From the NCBI GenBank assembly GCA_016808115.1, contig JAEQBH010001147.1, positions 682,001 through 746,000 on the forward strand: a stretch of 64,000 bases of DNA, read 5' to 3'. Below, in pieces: positions 1-12,739 of the stretch; positions within the stretch are counted from its first letter, which is position 1, and each line of letters opens with the position of its first letter. Below the pieces are notes generated by a model that saw only the letters and a program-made list of their open reading frames with translations, made no database searches and was not told where the DNA came from. This DNA comes from Tetrastigma voinierianum (lineage: Eukaryota; Streptophyta; Magnoliopsida; Vitales; Vitaceae). The translations under genes were made by a program, and so were the position numbers.

Positions 1-429
1 TCCTCCTCTAGTGAGGTGGGAGAAGCGAGAGCAAGAAGAGCATGCAGTGGGTAAAATGCGAGCTAACGCGTCTGGCCCGAACGATTGTGGGAAGAAAATG
101 GCGCGCAGACCTAGTTAGGCCCGTGGGGTGAAGCGATAGCGAGCCTCCGCCCATTTCCTCCTTCGATCCGGTAAGGAGCAAAGGCATTTGCGGCCGACGA
201 TATTGATCTGGGCGGATGAATTATCCTCCCGGCCAGTTCCCACTCTGCGTGTTGTTCACCATCTCGAGCAGCGGCGGAAGCCCATAGAAAAGACCTCGTT
301 GCCCGGTAGGTCCACTTCCGGTGTTGTAGGCGTCGGGTGCGAGGAGCCGGCGGGGACCAGCGGCGTCCTACACTGGCTCCCAGTAGTGCCCTAGCAGGGC
401 GGGGGCTTCCCTCGCCGGTGCCATCCATC

Positions 430-1356
430 TACAGCCATACGGGATACCCCACACGAATGATCTCTCCTTCATTTGTCACGGGGACCCAGGGACATACTCT
501 CCACTCCCTTGGACCGGCCCATATTACGGACTACGATCCTCCAGTGGTTTTACCATACCACCCTTCGCCATGTCTGACCGGTTCATCCGACGTGCGATCA
601 CATGTTACATTCTGATCGGGCAATGATCCTCGGCAGGGGATGGCCAGACTCATGTAAGGTATTCCCGAAGGCCGACCCTCGAGGCCACACCTTGGCTGGT
701 TCCAAAACTCCCTAGGGGATCAATAAACACGTTCGGCGAACTATGGGACGCGTTCGTCTCTCAATATTTATGCTTTCTGTCAGGCAAAAAGGGAACATCG
801 GCTCCTCGATCCATCCTCGAAGCGGGAAGGCGAGTCCATCGGGACTTCACACCGAGTTCGGGCGAGGCCATTGGCCAGTTAACGAGTCTGATGTAAGGAT
901 GCGGTCTTGCAAAACTTCAGAAGAAGCTTTGGGCCGACCACCCCATTCTTCCAATCTCTATCCCTTTGGACCTGCCAACAACCATGGAAGAATTGTGCCG
1001 TGATGGATAAATTCTACCTTGGAAGATAACATGGCGAAGCCGCAAGCGATTATGATGCTTACCCAAAACAACAAGCGGCCACAAGGGGCGAGTCGAATGA
1101 AAAGCAACCAAGTAAGAGCCAGGAAAGCCCGGCGGGCAGTCAAAGAAGAAAGACTCCCCGATTCCAGCGCTCTCAACATCGCCTATGGCCAGGCTCACGC
1201 CCCCTCATCGAGGACCTCTCGACTTCAAATGGCCACCACGATGAGGCGGGCCGGGACTAAATAGCCGATCCCTACGATGCGATTATCACAAGGACCATGG
1301 CCATGAGACCAATCACTGCCAAAGCCTTAAATTCCTGGTAGAAAAATTTGGTTAGA
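430..1356 (+). pseudogene. gag of Tat-1 (capsid domain and zinc knuckle)
   Basis: Reading across frames, 540-800 resembles the plant retrotransposon gag domain, including a segment like INTFGELWDAFVSQYLC near 720-770. A nucleocapsid knuckle is clear at 1,278-1,322: CDYHKDHGHETNHC, a C-x2-H-x4-H-x4-C arrangement followed by QSLKFLVEKFG and a stop at 1,353. A basic Lys/Arg-rich linker at 1,019-1,260 precedes it, as expected for nucleocapsid. The protein would package element RNA into cytoplasmic particles. Several frameshifts and stops break it. The start is not determinable, and the first 430 bases may hold its N-terminus or leader. Confidence 0.7.
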
Positions 1357-1559
1357 TTCGGCTCCAGACGGTACTTGAGGATCCAACCGGGAGCCACAGT
1401 CGCTCCACGATACGCGGGGGCCATTCTGTCGAACTTGCTCCAAAACCTCGGCCGACCATCAACTTTATACTAGGGGGACCTGCCGACAACCAATATCAAT
1501 CCAAGAAACAGCGGAGAAGGATGCTCTAGGCAGCCTCGGTGAAAGCCAGAGTGAACATT

Positions 1560-2110
1560 ATCAGCAATCGGGGAGATGTCCCTGCAGTTCAGCCGGTGGA
1601 CAGCCCTATATCCTTTCCACCTATTAGCCCTACATGGGTCATCACACCACACTACAACGCACTTGTGTTAACTATATGCATTAACAATTTTGACATACAT
1701 AGGGTCCTCGTCGTCGAGAGGCGGTGCGGCTGACTGCTCCCGTCTCCGACCTTCAATCGGATAGAGAATCCGTCGATCATCTCTATTCCCTTTGCGGGGT
1801 TTTAATCGGGTTTCAACGGAGCTACCACACTGTCGGTCGGGGACATCACCTTCTCTGTCAAGGCAGGTCCTGTAACCCAACAAGTACTATTCTCCGTGGT
1901 AGAAGACACAGGTAGTATAATGAAAATGTCTTATCTTGAAGTAGGGCACATTTGCGTGCCATGAAAGCGATACCATCCATTACCACGACGATAAGCTACT
2001 TTGTAAGTGCGGGCAAGTTGATCTCCAGGGAAGCCAATTAGTCGCGCGGCAGTGCTATCAATTCTCACTATGGGAACACGCACAAACCCCGCATCCAGGA
2101 ACCACCCTTG
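1560..2110 (+). pseudogene. Aspartic protease region of Tat-1
   Basis: The stretch reads as the Tat protease domain: a segment ending HRVLV near 1,695-1,712 stands just before the catalytic-loop position, followed by a run resembling the flap and a VLFSVVED segment near 1,885-1,905. Around 1,945-2,075 another frame holds the post-active-site segment (His-Leu-Arg-Ala-Met-Lys-Ala followed by a Tyr-His-like run) that normally links protease to RT. The catalytic Asp-x-Gly triad is not intact in any frame. The protein would mature the Gag-Pol polyprotein. The assignment rests on order and spaced similarity, with frame changes. Confidence 0.6.
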
Positions 2111-2171
2111 AGGGTAAGCAGCATGATTGAATCACAACCATCGTCAGTCCAGCCACAGAGGATGAAGCCAC

Positions 2172-3545
2172 GTGGCCGTTGATCCCTTAGAAACCGTGTC
2201 CCTTGACGGGTCGGACATATGCATCTATATTAGTACCCTCCTCTCCGAGGAGGAAAAGGTCCAGTTATGCCAAGTTATACAATTCAATGCCGATGTGTTT
2301 GCTTGGACTCATGCAGATATGCCAGGGATCAGCCTCGTTCACGCCTCACACAAGCTAAATGTTGCCCCCTCTACCAAGCCGGTCAGACAAAAAGTGAGAC
2401 GTTTTCACCCAGACCACCACCTGGTCATTCAGACCGAGGTCGATAACCTTCTATAGAATGGATTCATCAGAGCAGTGAAATACCCCGAGTGGCTAGCCAA
2501 TGTAGCAGTGGTTCCAAAGAAGGGGAACAAATGAAGAGTATGTGTGGATTACACAGATCTCAATGGCGTCATCCAAAGATAGCTTCCCTGCCGCACCTCG
2601 TCGGTCGTAGATGCCTCAGCAGAGCACGGTATGCTATCATTCTGGACCTTGCGAGGATACCACCGGATCATTACACCCTCCGGATGCGAAAGGGCATCTT
2701 TCATCATGCCCCATGAGCGCCTGCCTGATGTGATGCCCTTCGAATTAAAGAATGCTGGGGCCTATCAGAGGTTGGTGACGAAAATGTTTCGCCCCTTACT
2801 CGGCAGCACTATGGAAGTTTATATTGACGATATGCTAGTAAAATCAAAACAGCGCCCGAATCATACCACTCATCTCCAGCAGGCTTTCGACCTCCTCCGA
2901 GAATATGGTATGAAACTAAACCCCCTAAAATGTGCCTTCGGGGTCGGTGTCGACAGTTCATGGCTTCATGGTAACACAAAGAGGAATAGAGGCAAATCCC
3001 GCGCAACTTAAAGCCATCTTGCAATCCGGCTGACTCCGAAGAGATCAAATGGCCCGGCCGGTCGGTTGGGCGCCCTTGGGCGTTTATTTCGGCTTCAGCA
3101 AGGCCCGAAACCCCTTTTCATACGAGGGGGCCAGTGGGAGGGCTGAGTGGGACGAGAATTGCGAGCCGGAAGTGGAGACACGCTACATCTTTACTGCGGC
3201 CTCGAGTGCGTCAGTAGCCTTGTTCAAAGAATGTGGGGATGCGAAGTTGAGGACGGTGTTCTTTATCGTGAGTCAGCAACGGATCTGCGAGTGATCACTC
3301 ATCTCGGGTGGGTACGCCGCAGCCATCCTGACGACCCTTCGGAAGCTTCATGCCAGCATACTTCGGGCTCATCCGTTGTGGTATTGGTGATCTCCCTCGG
3401 GCCACGATTACAAGCTTAGATATGTTCGGAGGAAGAATGGCCCGTTGGGCGTGGAACTAAGCGAATATGGTCGGTATGAGGTGAGGACTTGCGAGAAGCG
3501 AGTCTTGGCTGACTTCCTTGCAGAAATCCCACGGCTCTACACATG
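2172..3545 (+). pseudogene. Reverse transcriptase and first RNase H of Tat-1
   Basis: The 2,172-2,456 frame has the plant Gypsy RT lead-in (FAWTHADMPGI, then a KPVRQKVRRF segment). The RT palm motif YIDDMLVKS is at 2,820-2,846, preceded by AYQRLVTKMF and followed by NPLKCAFG. RNase H remnants follow to about 3,540, ending in a VLADFLAEIP segment that closes the first RNase H in this clade. A frameshift near 2,960 and stops near 2,455 and 2,530 break the reading. The enzyme copies element RNA into DNA. The catalytic Asp pair of the palm is still encoded. Confidence 0.88.
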
Positions 3546-3549
3546 CCCG

Positions 3550-3930
3550 AACAGTAAGGGCTGGTGGACCCTTTGCGTTAATGGGGCCTCTAGACAATCA
3601 GGAGCCGGGATTGGTCTGCAATTAACCTCCCCTACTGGGGAAAGGATTGAACAGGCGGTCCGTTTGAACCCCGGTGCCTCGACAGTGGAATCTGAAGCCA
3701 TGATAGCCGGACTAGAACTCGCACTTGCCGTAGGTGCTAACAACCTCTTGATTCGAAGCGACTCACAGCTGGTCGTGGGACAAGTCAACACAGAATTCGA
3801 GTCCAGGGAACCCCGAATGGAAAAATACGCTTCTCTAGTCAAATAGAAATTGAGTACCCTCATGACCTTGAAACTCGAACATATTCTCCGTGAACAATGA
3901 CCCGTCGATGCTCTAGCCACAAGGCCACGC
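3550..3930 (+). pseudogene. Second (archaeal-type) RNase H of Tat-1
   Basis: An open frame gives the order expected of an aRNH domain: WTLCVNGASRQSGAGIGL (normally WTLxVDGA; the first catalytic Asp is Asn here), STVESEAMIAGLELAL with the catalytic Glu, and LLIRSDSQLVVGQVN with the catalytic Asp. A stop follows at 3,844, and the remaining 3' part (near 3,885-3,930, around a VDALATRPR-like segment) lies in another frame. Known Tat-clade elements carry this extra RNase H, thought to aid removal of RNA from the RNA-DNA hybrid. The Asp to Asn change at the first motif would itself be damaging. Confidence 0.85.
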
Positions 3931-3959
3931 TTCTCGCCAATAATCTTAAACTATATATC

Positions 3960-5262
3960 TCCTTATCTACTCATCAATCAGTTCCATATCAGATACTCAA
4001 GTAAGCTGGGCTAGAAGAGTTTCCATCCCGGATGGATCCCATGTACTACCACATAGCTGGGGCTGTGTGGACCGGGCTCCGATGATAGAAGCAGCTCATA
4101 AAGTTCGGTCTGGCCACTTGCCTCCTAGTACAGACAATCCTTAGCGGGAACGGTCCCATGACCATACCTGGGAATGTCCGACCCGAGCAAGGCCGCATGT
4201 GTCGGTCGACCACACGAAGGTATATGTGGAAATCACTGGGGAAGAAACACTACTCCAACGGCTCACACGCAGTGATACATCGTCGACTATGAAATCGATT
4301 GTCGACTATAAAGTAGAAATGTGACCTCAAAGCAAACGAATGTCTTCCTATCTGAAATCTCCTATGTAAAGATTTGATTTACCATCTCTAGCCCATTGTC
4401 GTTTCAGCTACTAATTTAGGATCGACATCGTATGGCCCGTTCCCACCGCACCTCCCACTTCAAAAGAAATATCCATTAACGATCGCTACTGATTACTCAA
4501 GAATGGATAAATGTAGGTTGAAGCCTTCAAGCTAATTAAAAGATGTAGATGTCAAATCCTGCCTATGGTGGAGAAATATCACCCACATCTCTAAGATTCC
4601 GAGATCAATTGTGTCGATAACGGGCCATTACTTGACAGCTTCTGCCCATCGAGACTTCCGCCAAGAACCTAAAATACGAACCAGACTCTACCCCGTATCC
4701 CTAGAGCAACGGCCGTCGAAGCTTCCATCAAACCCCCACGACTACTCTCAAAAGCGATTAGACTCCGCTAGAGGGAGACGGGCGGGAGGAACCCGCTGTG
4801 GTGCCCTCGGGGTTTACAGGACCACCTACCCGGAAGGCCAAATCCAACCAACCCCGCCTCCCTTCGCTCTCACCTATGGACGGAGTCATATCCCGACTAA
4901 CCCGCCACCTACCATCCCGCACGGACAACAACGCCCTTAATCAGAACGGCGATCCGTGATTGCAGAGCCGCATTACGCGACGAGTCATGGAAGCGGTCAA
5001 CTGAGTGACATCCTACCAAAAGCCGATTGGCAAAAATTTTATAACAAAGGGTAAGATCCGGTGTTCCAAACTGTGCTAATTCCAGTCCCGCGAAGAGTTT
5101 GAGAACACTACTGAATTTAAGGCGTGAAAGTTCCAACCCAACTCGGGAGGGATCTATGTAGTCAAACGTCTGGAACTGATCCATGTTATCGCATCAAAAC
5201 CGATGGAACCCCCCGATCTTAGAATGTGGAATGCTATGTACTTAAAAGGTGGCTGGGTCAAT
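3960..5262 (+). pseudogene. Integrase of Tat-1
   Basis: Fragments lie in integrase order with frequent frame changes. A spacer before the zinc region falls around 4,020-4,080. The start of the catalytic core is around 4,430-4,510. A DNGP segment follows at about 4,617-4,630, where the second catalytic Asp belongs. KRLDSARGR and VYRTT segments lie near 4,760-4,840, then a FALTYGRSHIPTN segment near 4,860-4,900. The C-terminal domain runs from about 5,000 to a final WNAMYLK at about 5,229-5,250. The protein would insert element cDNA. No frame stays open across the core. Confidence 0.75.
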
Positions 5263-5429
5263 AAGAGAATGTCGTTATCTATTGCTGACATGCCTTTGCA
5301 AATCAATACATATCCAAACTAAAAGCACTTCACAAACGGTATGCCAGTCATCACTGTCATCACCCTTGATAAATATGATTCGGTCGAACTTTCAATCTTC
5401 GGTGATGCAACACCTGACTAGCCTTTCAC

Positions 5430-6745
5430 CCGCCCGTATAACATCCCGTCGGTTAATCTCAGTCCAAGCGCTGCAGCCTCACTTCTGACCGGCTCGCCAA
5501 AGACAAAATAACATCCGGCCGGTCAATCCAGTCCGGTACGCAGCTTCACCAATTCGCCCGCCCAGCCTGGGGCCAACATACAGGCCGGGTCAATCTTTAA
5601 CCGCGCCGCAGTCACCTACCGCCGGCCAAATTTTTATAATATATGGTCGGTCAATCTCAAAGTCCGTGGCGTAGTTCATCGAATTCGGACCCGCCCATCC
5701 CGCAGCAATATCCGACCGGGTCAATCCCCGGTCCGGGCGACGAGTTCATCGATCACTACCCACTCTTAGCCAACATCCGGGTCGGCCGGACCAAAGTCTG
5801 GGAGGCGCAACTCATCGACACGCCCACCAACCCGCGATACAAGGGTCGGTCAACTTAAAGTCCAAAAACGAACACCACCGCTTCGCTCACCGCATAACAT
5901 CCGGCCGGGTCAATCTAAAGTTCTGCGCAGCTTTCACCGATTTCGTCGCACACCTGTAGCCAACATATGGGCTTGGTCAATTCAAAGTCCGGTGGCGCAT
6001 AGCTTCACCGATTCGCCTCGCCACCAGATAACATCCGCTACCAATCACAAAGTTCCGTGGCGCAGCTTCATCGATTCTCTACTTCAACCTGGCACGACCG
6101 TTGTCAATCTCTAAGTCCGGCGACGTAGCTTCATCGACCGCCTGGCCCCAACACCGGGAGAACATATGGTCAATAATCTCAAGTTCGGTGACGAAGCCAT
6201 CGACCGCTCGCTCAAATCTAGATAATATATGATTGACAATTCAAACCGGGCGCGCAGCCATCGATCTCCGCTCGCCAAATTTCGATGTTACCTGGCCGGG
6301 AGCCAATTCAAAGTGCCCCGGCGCTGGGCCACTCTACTCCGCCCAACCTGGCTCGGATCATTCTACCTGTCAATCTCTGCTCTCACATGCAGCCATTCGA
6401 TTTCTCATGCCTCGCCCCAAGATAGATCACATCCAAATGTCCATCTCTAAGCCTGAGCGCTAGCTCACTGAGGCCCGCCCGCCCAAGATAGACTCCACCC
6501 AGCCGGTCCATCTCAGTCCCACGTAGCCTCCCACTCCATCTCCCGCCCCACCCAGATAGATCAAGGTATCTTAGCCTGGCCCATCTCTGTCCCGGGTGGC
6601 TAAATCAACACCGACTTGTCTCTACTAGCATAGATTACATCTAGCTGGTCAATCTCTACAGTCCGAGTGGCGCAACTCACTGACTTGCTCGACCCAACAT
6701 TTAACTAGTCAAAGTCACAAGTCCGCTCTGGCCATAAGTCCTACC
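5430..6745 (+). repeat. Tandem array of ~65-bp units in the Tat-1 3' region
   Basis: A diverged unit recurs roughly every 62-70 bp. Each has a segment like AACATCCGGCCGGTCAATCT, then CAAAGTCCGGTGGCGCAGC, TTCACCGATTCG and a C-rich spacer. Landmark GTCAATC/GTCCATC positions include about 5,522, 5,590, 5,651, 5,721, 5,907, 5,975, 6,102, 6,168, 6,303, 6,438, 6,505, 6,578 and 6,648, giving about 20 units. The right end drifts in sequence. It lies directly after integrase, in the 3' untranslated region. Short ORFs across it are repeat artefacts. Confidence 0.85.
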
Positions 6746-9700
6746 AATGTGATATATACTAAAACAAAAAAAAAAACTATATTAAAATCCATATATGTCA
6801 CTAAACACCCAAATAACCAAGCAAGAAAGAAGGAAATGTTTGGTACGGCAACAATGTAACAAGTCTCGCTCTCAATAAAGAACTTAAACTTTACTTCCTA
6901 CTTGGGACCGCCAAGAAGAACCACTTTCAACCACTGGAAGAACCGCTCCTTCTCCGTCACGGCCGATCAAGCCTCCAAATCCGGCCCTCCCCACTCACCG
7001 CAAGCGGATCCAGAGCAAAGCGCCTACGATGCGCCTTGGGGCAATGAGATTGGCTAAGAATCCCCCATGCACACTGAATCAAGGGCTCTACATTCCGTCC
7101 GGATTCGAGGCTTGTTCCCGCATGTCAGACGCGGAAAGCAACAAATCGCAGCCACTGAAAGTGTATCGCCACTCAGCCAAATTCAGCTCCACGCTCCCCG
7201 CTAGTACGCCTGTCCCGGCGTGGCAACCATCCTCAAAGCCCTCGAGTCGGGTCACTAAAGGTGATTTTCATATGCCAAACGTCGTTTCTCCCTCCCCCGC
7301 TTGGCAAGCCTTCCTCTGTGCCGGCCGCCTCCCCTCATGGCCCATGTTCACCCACCCGCCTCCTGGGCGAGCCTCTTCCTTTCGCAAGGCCAGCGCACTC
7401 AACCCGAGCAAGTCTCCCACTTATCTACGCCCGGCACACCCGCCCCTCAGCCGCCGCCGCATCGCCTCGTGTCGCACAGATTCTCTCACCGACCGGCAAA
7501 TTCTCTCCCTAAATTCCTCACTTCACTTCTCAAAGCGATGATACACTACTGACTTTCTTCAGAGAAGCGCTATGCATCTCTTGTTCTACCATACCCGCCT
7601 GAACAAACAACCGCAGCCACTCTATTGGCCCTCACCAAGCTCAAACTCACACGGTGTCGTGGCAATGCCATGTTACGAACGGCGCCTATGGCCTACAAAG
7701 GAATCCATTGGGCAACCGAAACAAGATATCAGCCGCTTAATCCAATCTGCACGAACCACCCATCCATCAGAATTTCTACGATCAACAAAATCAAGGCTCC
7801 TGTGACCAGATCCCATCATTAATGACGGCGCAGTGCAACTTTCGAGGGGCTGTGGGCTATACGCATAAGTTGGTGGAAGGCCCATGCCCCGATGCCAATC
7901 TGCATTTCGATACACGGGCTGCATAAACTATCCAACCGATCGTCATGACGCCCGCGATGAAAGGGCTCCCACGCCAAGCAAAGATTTTTTTCACTCCTCC
8001 CTCCCTGGGTGGGTCGATATGTCTCACTCGAGGGCTCCAAATTTCGAGGAGGAAGGTAGCCAGTTGGTAATCACTGTCCTAGCCTGCCGGGTCTCAGCAG
8101 CCTGACCGCTATTCAACCCTCGCATCCGTTTCAGGGTCTCGCTCCCCCGATGATGTAGCTGGCCTACTCTCTCACTGTGCTCGCCATGAGCGATCATCCC
8201 TATTCGACTCGACGACCTACCCCACCCGCCCGATCCACCTGTCGTCTCTAATCTCGTGGGGAGCCAGGATGGCACTCCGCTTCCTGTCTCTCGAACTCTC
8301 CGTCTACAGACCGGATCATCAAAACAAGGTTCAGGTTCGCAGATTGACAAGGCATTCGATTCCCCACTAACTTAGCTCCACAGCCTTTCTTTCTGGCGGC
8401 ATATCTGATCAAGCAACCCCACCATTTTTCCATCCGCATTCCTTCCTCCAACCTCGGGACCGTCCGTGTTTCCATCGCCGAACCCAAGGTGCGAGTACTC
8501 ACACCTGTATCTCGTCTGACAGCCAGCGCCTTCTTCACGACTCTTTACCACTCCTGGGTACCGCTACTACAAGCAAAGAGGAGATCACGACCGTGCCCCC
8601 ACACCCGCCTGCTGAAGCAATGCGACTCCATGTACTCGGCCCCCGCACCCACTCGACGCCTGACCACTGGGGATCCCCCCGGAGAGGAGCTAGCGCCGCT
8701 CAAACCAGCGCCAGCACACCGGCAAGCACAAAGTGCCCCTTCCACGCGACATTCGAAGGCGCCATTGAGGGATAACCTGGCGTATAAGGAGCCTGGTCAG
8801 GCTCACCGCAGATATATTCTCTGCAGCAGAACCTGGGGGCAATGGTGCTCGGCCGGGAACTCCAAAGTCGACGATCTCTCAATGCTCGACTCTCTACCCA
8901 TTTCACCAAATTCCTTCCTCCAAGCCTTCCCCGTACGAGTAACCAAATAGCTTAGTACACCATAATCGTGATAAATGTCACATACTAGAATCAGACACCA
9001 TGTACCTAGGGAAGGATCAGACCGGGCATTAAATGGTACCTGGAACCTGTCTCATCCCAAGACCCTCATAATTAATAACACTCCTTTCGGGCTCCGTCAT
9101 AATCGTGAGCCCATTCTCCATATTAATCATAACGCTGGGCTCAAACCGATTACGGGACATCCTACCACCCGACCCCACGCTCAGAAGTAAACGTGATAAA
9201 AAGCCCACCAACGCAGATCGTTGATACGGTGGTTCAGCACGTTAATTGTCGCGAATAGGATGCGGGACACGCCAGGGGCGGATATGGTCGGGGCGCCTGC
9301 AAAATCAAACTATTTAAACTATGGTTTGCATGGGAAACGTAATTCAGCCAAGTAGATGCTCACTAGTAAAAACATTACCATTGTGTTCCCCACTCCTACA
9401 GGATCACCGTCTGGCCATCTCCATCAACCGGTCGATATTATCAGCACCCCGCAATACACCTTTAGTTCCTCCATCGTTAGGAGAATTTTAATGACATTTC
9501 GCAGAGGTCTCGCCGTGGCCGCCCTCCGTGAGGACCACTCGCGGGAAGCCGACCCTCACCATTCTCACAAGCAACCAAAAGGGGGAGAAAGAGGTGAATA
9601 TTGGGACTCAGGCATATACTGCATGAAGACTATGCCCCTACCAAGTAGCGCTTGTCAAGAGTATGTATTAAGATTCTCCCCTTTGAGCCTTCCGTAGATT
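6746..9700. other. GC-rich region without recognisable gene
   Basis: A short A-run (about 6,765-6,778) is followed by C-rich sequence with several medium ORFs on both strands, the longest at 7,029-7,541 (+, 170 codons, Pro/Ser-rich). None resembles a family I know, and they overlap one another on opposite strands. By position this should be the rest of the Tat-1 3' region and could hold a decayed accessory ORF, but I cannot show one. 9,300-9,320 has a TTTAAA-type run that could belong to an LTR promoter; this is weak. Confidence 0.4.
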
Positions 9701-12112
9701 TTAATACCTCAGACCCGTCACCCATCAAGAACCAACACTATCAAGAAACGGTGTAAGATACCTGTAGAATGAAATACGCTAATGCTTGCAACGATGACTC
9801 TCGAATGAAAGCAAGGAAGAACCAACCTATTCAAAGTAGTTGGTCGCCGAGAGGAAAGAAGATAAACCCAAAATGACACGCAAAGGAAAAAGGTACGCCA
9901 TCGATGCCTATCTATATCACCACTTGGTGAGCAAATTTATTTCTATCGCATGATGACAGATCGTATGACGACATCTTAACCCGATGACGGCTCGCACTAT
10001 GTGGCATTTCCCTCATCATCAGGAGGCTGGAGTGATGGGGCCAAGCCCCGAGGCCTTCCCGTCTGGGTAGATAACCACCCATTAATCACCATAATAGCCC
10101 AATTCCAAGTATGACAAAAATTACGCATCCACACGTAATTACACACAAGAATAATAAAATAATAATTTTATTACTAACACTAAAAGGTGTTCGATGATTA
10201 CATAACAAAGGCTTGTTACCAAGCAATGTTTTACGATACATTCCAAACTATGGTGGGGCATGGTCCGGGCAGACGGTTAACCCATTCCGGATCCAAGACA
10301 ATAAGTCGGGGCCAAAAGGAGAAGCATAAGGATGGGCCGACCGAGAGCTAAAGCCTCGAATCGTCGTAGAGGCCAAGATGGTGATGGGTCAACGAGAAGC
10401 AAAAGCCCCCTTCAGACTGTGCCACTGGCGTTAAGAAGGAGGAAAAGGAGAGGATGCGAGGTCATGCCAGAGGGCTCGACCAACCCTGATTTAATGTGTG
10501 GTGCTCTGATGCAGCAGGCCGCCATTCAAGTTTTGTAACCACCCAAACTCCATCTCGAATATTTCCGACTGGCCAACCATGTCACCGACTATTCCATGCC
10601 CGAAGGGCATACTCAGCAAATCAATCGTAACCATCCCTCATTCTGCAACCCCTTCACTTCAAGGTGTCCGTCGACGATCAATTGTCCTTCTCTCACTTGA
10701 CGAGCAGTGGATTTGATCCAATACCGCATCCTCGCTTTATACTTACCTTTATTTGCCCGTGATTGGATCCAGATAGACCTTTCAATAGTAACCAATGTAG
10801 TTTCGCACAAAAAGTTATAAAATTTACATCAAAAATTAAGTAGCATTTATAGTAAACTATTCCTCATGGTATGATTTGCTTAAATTTACTTTTTCAACTT
10901 CCAGATGATTTACCTCCCTGTGAGGAAAAGGGGGGCATCGCAATTTCGATCCAAAGCCCAACACTCATGGCCAGCCAACTTAATATCCTTAAAGACCCAA
11001 ATACGACCTAGAACACCTGGCCGACCTTTCCGCCCGAATAACACCCCAAACTGATAAGGACGTACATTGTATTTGGCCCATAAAAAAATGCCCTCCACAC
11101 CCTCCCGCTCACATTGAATCCCATAGCCCTGACGCCTGCTTAGCCCGAAAGGCTTATTTTCCTCGGAGCCAAGAATCCTCCCAAGCCGGCTGCCAACCCA
11201 TTTCTCTATTTTATAAGCATAAGCTCACTCATGAACTGACTCCGTCACCTTCGACAAAATAGGAAAGTCCTCTTGATCAGGCGCTTCAATCAAAGGTAGT
11301 TTCATGTGTGCGGAAGAATAAGTCACCTTTCCCGGAATAAGAGTCATCTTTCCCTGGGACATTATGGAAAAAGAATCACCAACTAACTTAAAAAAAGACT
11401 TATTTCTTTCTCCATAAAAGAGAAGTAAGTCACACCAACATAGGTATGAGATTTCTGATCGAGATTACTATTGCTCCAAGTTCAAAGTCTCTTAGAAAAA
11501 GATTGACTTTGCCATCGGAGGGGCGGTGAATTACTTCACCACATTTTTTGTTTTGCGGGGTGTCAGAATTTAACTCAGTGAATGTTCCACTGAGTTCTAA
11601 AGGACTTCCGAGAAATCAGGAGACCACAACCAATTTTTAGATAGCTTCATTTTCTCTAAACTTTTTATCACATAACCTTCAAAATTAATGATTTTTTTCA
11701 TCATTTTTTACTTAAATCACATTTTTTTTCTCATTTATTTTCTCAATAAAATGATTATTTCACACATATTCATAGATCTAGGTTTTTATTTTTTTTTGTA
11801 ATATCATCGTCTTGTTTCTAGAGATATTTAAATGGTCAAAACATATCTAGTCCACAGTATATCAAATCAATGGTGGTCTGTATGTTATATAATTGAAATC
11901 ATTGATATTATAGCTATAATATTAATATCAACTGTGTATACACAATTATCAAATTTATAGGCTTTAAACTGATTTATTATGTTATTAACCTATATGATAT
12001 TTCCTCTAGGATTTTTAATTTGAACCAATCAAATTATTTTACTTTCAAAAAAATAATTAAATTTATATTTAATTATTGATAAAAATATATTTTGAGTTAC
12101 GGTTATTTACAC
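9701..12112. other. Unassigned sequence, AT-rich towards the right
   Basis: No LTR, conserved domain or RNA gene could be recognised. Minus-strand frames at 10,613-10,810 (Lys/Arg-rich) and 10,910-11,098 (a GIFLWAKYNVRPYQFG segment) look mildly protein-like but match nothing I know. 11,640-12,110 is strongly AT-rich with no coding signal. This stretch separates the 3' part of Tat-1 from the left LTR of Tat-2 and may contain the missing Tat-1 LTR or older host sequence. Confidence 0.4.
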
Positions 12113-12736
12113 CGATGATGCTTTTCAATCAAATCGGGTCGGAGCTTCAGTTGAATTGTCGCCTGGCCCGTCTCCCACTTCCCTGATGCCCCGTTCCCCG
12201 CCAAAATAAGAACAAAAAGGATCTGGGCGGATTCCGCCTGCTGCTCTCGCTATGTGTCTAAGTCAATTATTTACTGCGGAAAGAGAAGATCAATCGCCTA
12301 GAATGAATTTTTTGTGCTTACCTCTTCATCAAGCTTAAAAAGCCCGATATTTATAATGAGTGATCATGATCACTTTCCTAGTTGGATGATGATACAGAAT
12401 GATAACTTTCATAGTTGGATGATGATACGATATTTCTCCCATTTGATGAAGGATTTTCTTTCTTTATCATAAACCGATTAGTAAGGGATAATTGATGGAC
12501 AATAATTAGGAACATCCTACTTCCTAAATTGGTGAGATCGGGCATTTTCCCTTTTACGACCTCTTTGATTATATTCACTGTACTTTAGGTGGGTGAATCA
12601 ATTTGCTGGTCTCGTGTTTAGGATGTCATCATCATGCCAAGCACCCAGATTGGCCCGCTTCTTAGTCTCTTCTCTTAAGTCCGACATTCAAGCCACGCCC
12701 GGGCTTCAGACGCCCATTATTTAAACTCCGATCAAT
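12113..12736 (-). repeat. 3' LTR of Tat-2
   Basis: This stretch aligns along its whole length with 33,093-33,714, sharing landmarks such as GATGATGCTTTT at the edge, the AGAGAAGATCAA run, TGATGATA, GATATTTCTCCCAT, CTTAGTCTCTTCT and CCCATTATTT near the other edge. Being on the - strand, the left copy is the 3' LTR. The first base of the terminal TG is changed to C here. Confidence 0.88.
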
Positions 12737-12739
12737 TGC

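Larger units (their letters stand above)
1..6745 (+). mobile_element. Degenerate Ty3/Gypsy Tat-type retrotransposon (Tat-1), left end outside window
   Basis: Domains lie in Gypsy order on the + strand: gag with zinc knuckle, aspartic protease, reverse transcriptase, RNase H, a second RNase H of archaeal type, integrase, then a 3' tandem-repeat array. A second RNase H between the first RNase H and integrase is the known hallmark of the Tat clade (Ogre, Retand, Grande). Every domain is frameshifted or carries stops, so the copy is dead. I could not find its LTRs; the 5' LTR is probably left of the window and the 3' LTR may lie in the unassigned stretch to the right. The clade is well supported, the outer limits are not. 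Confidence 0.85.

Noticed and set aside
5430..6745. CRISPR-like regular repeats
   Set aside because: Units are contiguous, diverged and have no constant repeat with variable spacers.
7029..7541. 170-codon + strand ORF as a host gene
   Set aside because: It is rich in Pro/Ser, overlaps other ORFs in C-rich sequence, and has no recognisable domain or splice context.
8000..8100. Possible antisense accessory ORF in Tat-1 (a NWLPSSSKFGALE-like run on the - strand)
   Set aside because: Only one short resemblance to the DLPSS block of Tat-2; flanking blocks are absent, so it cannot be supported.
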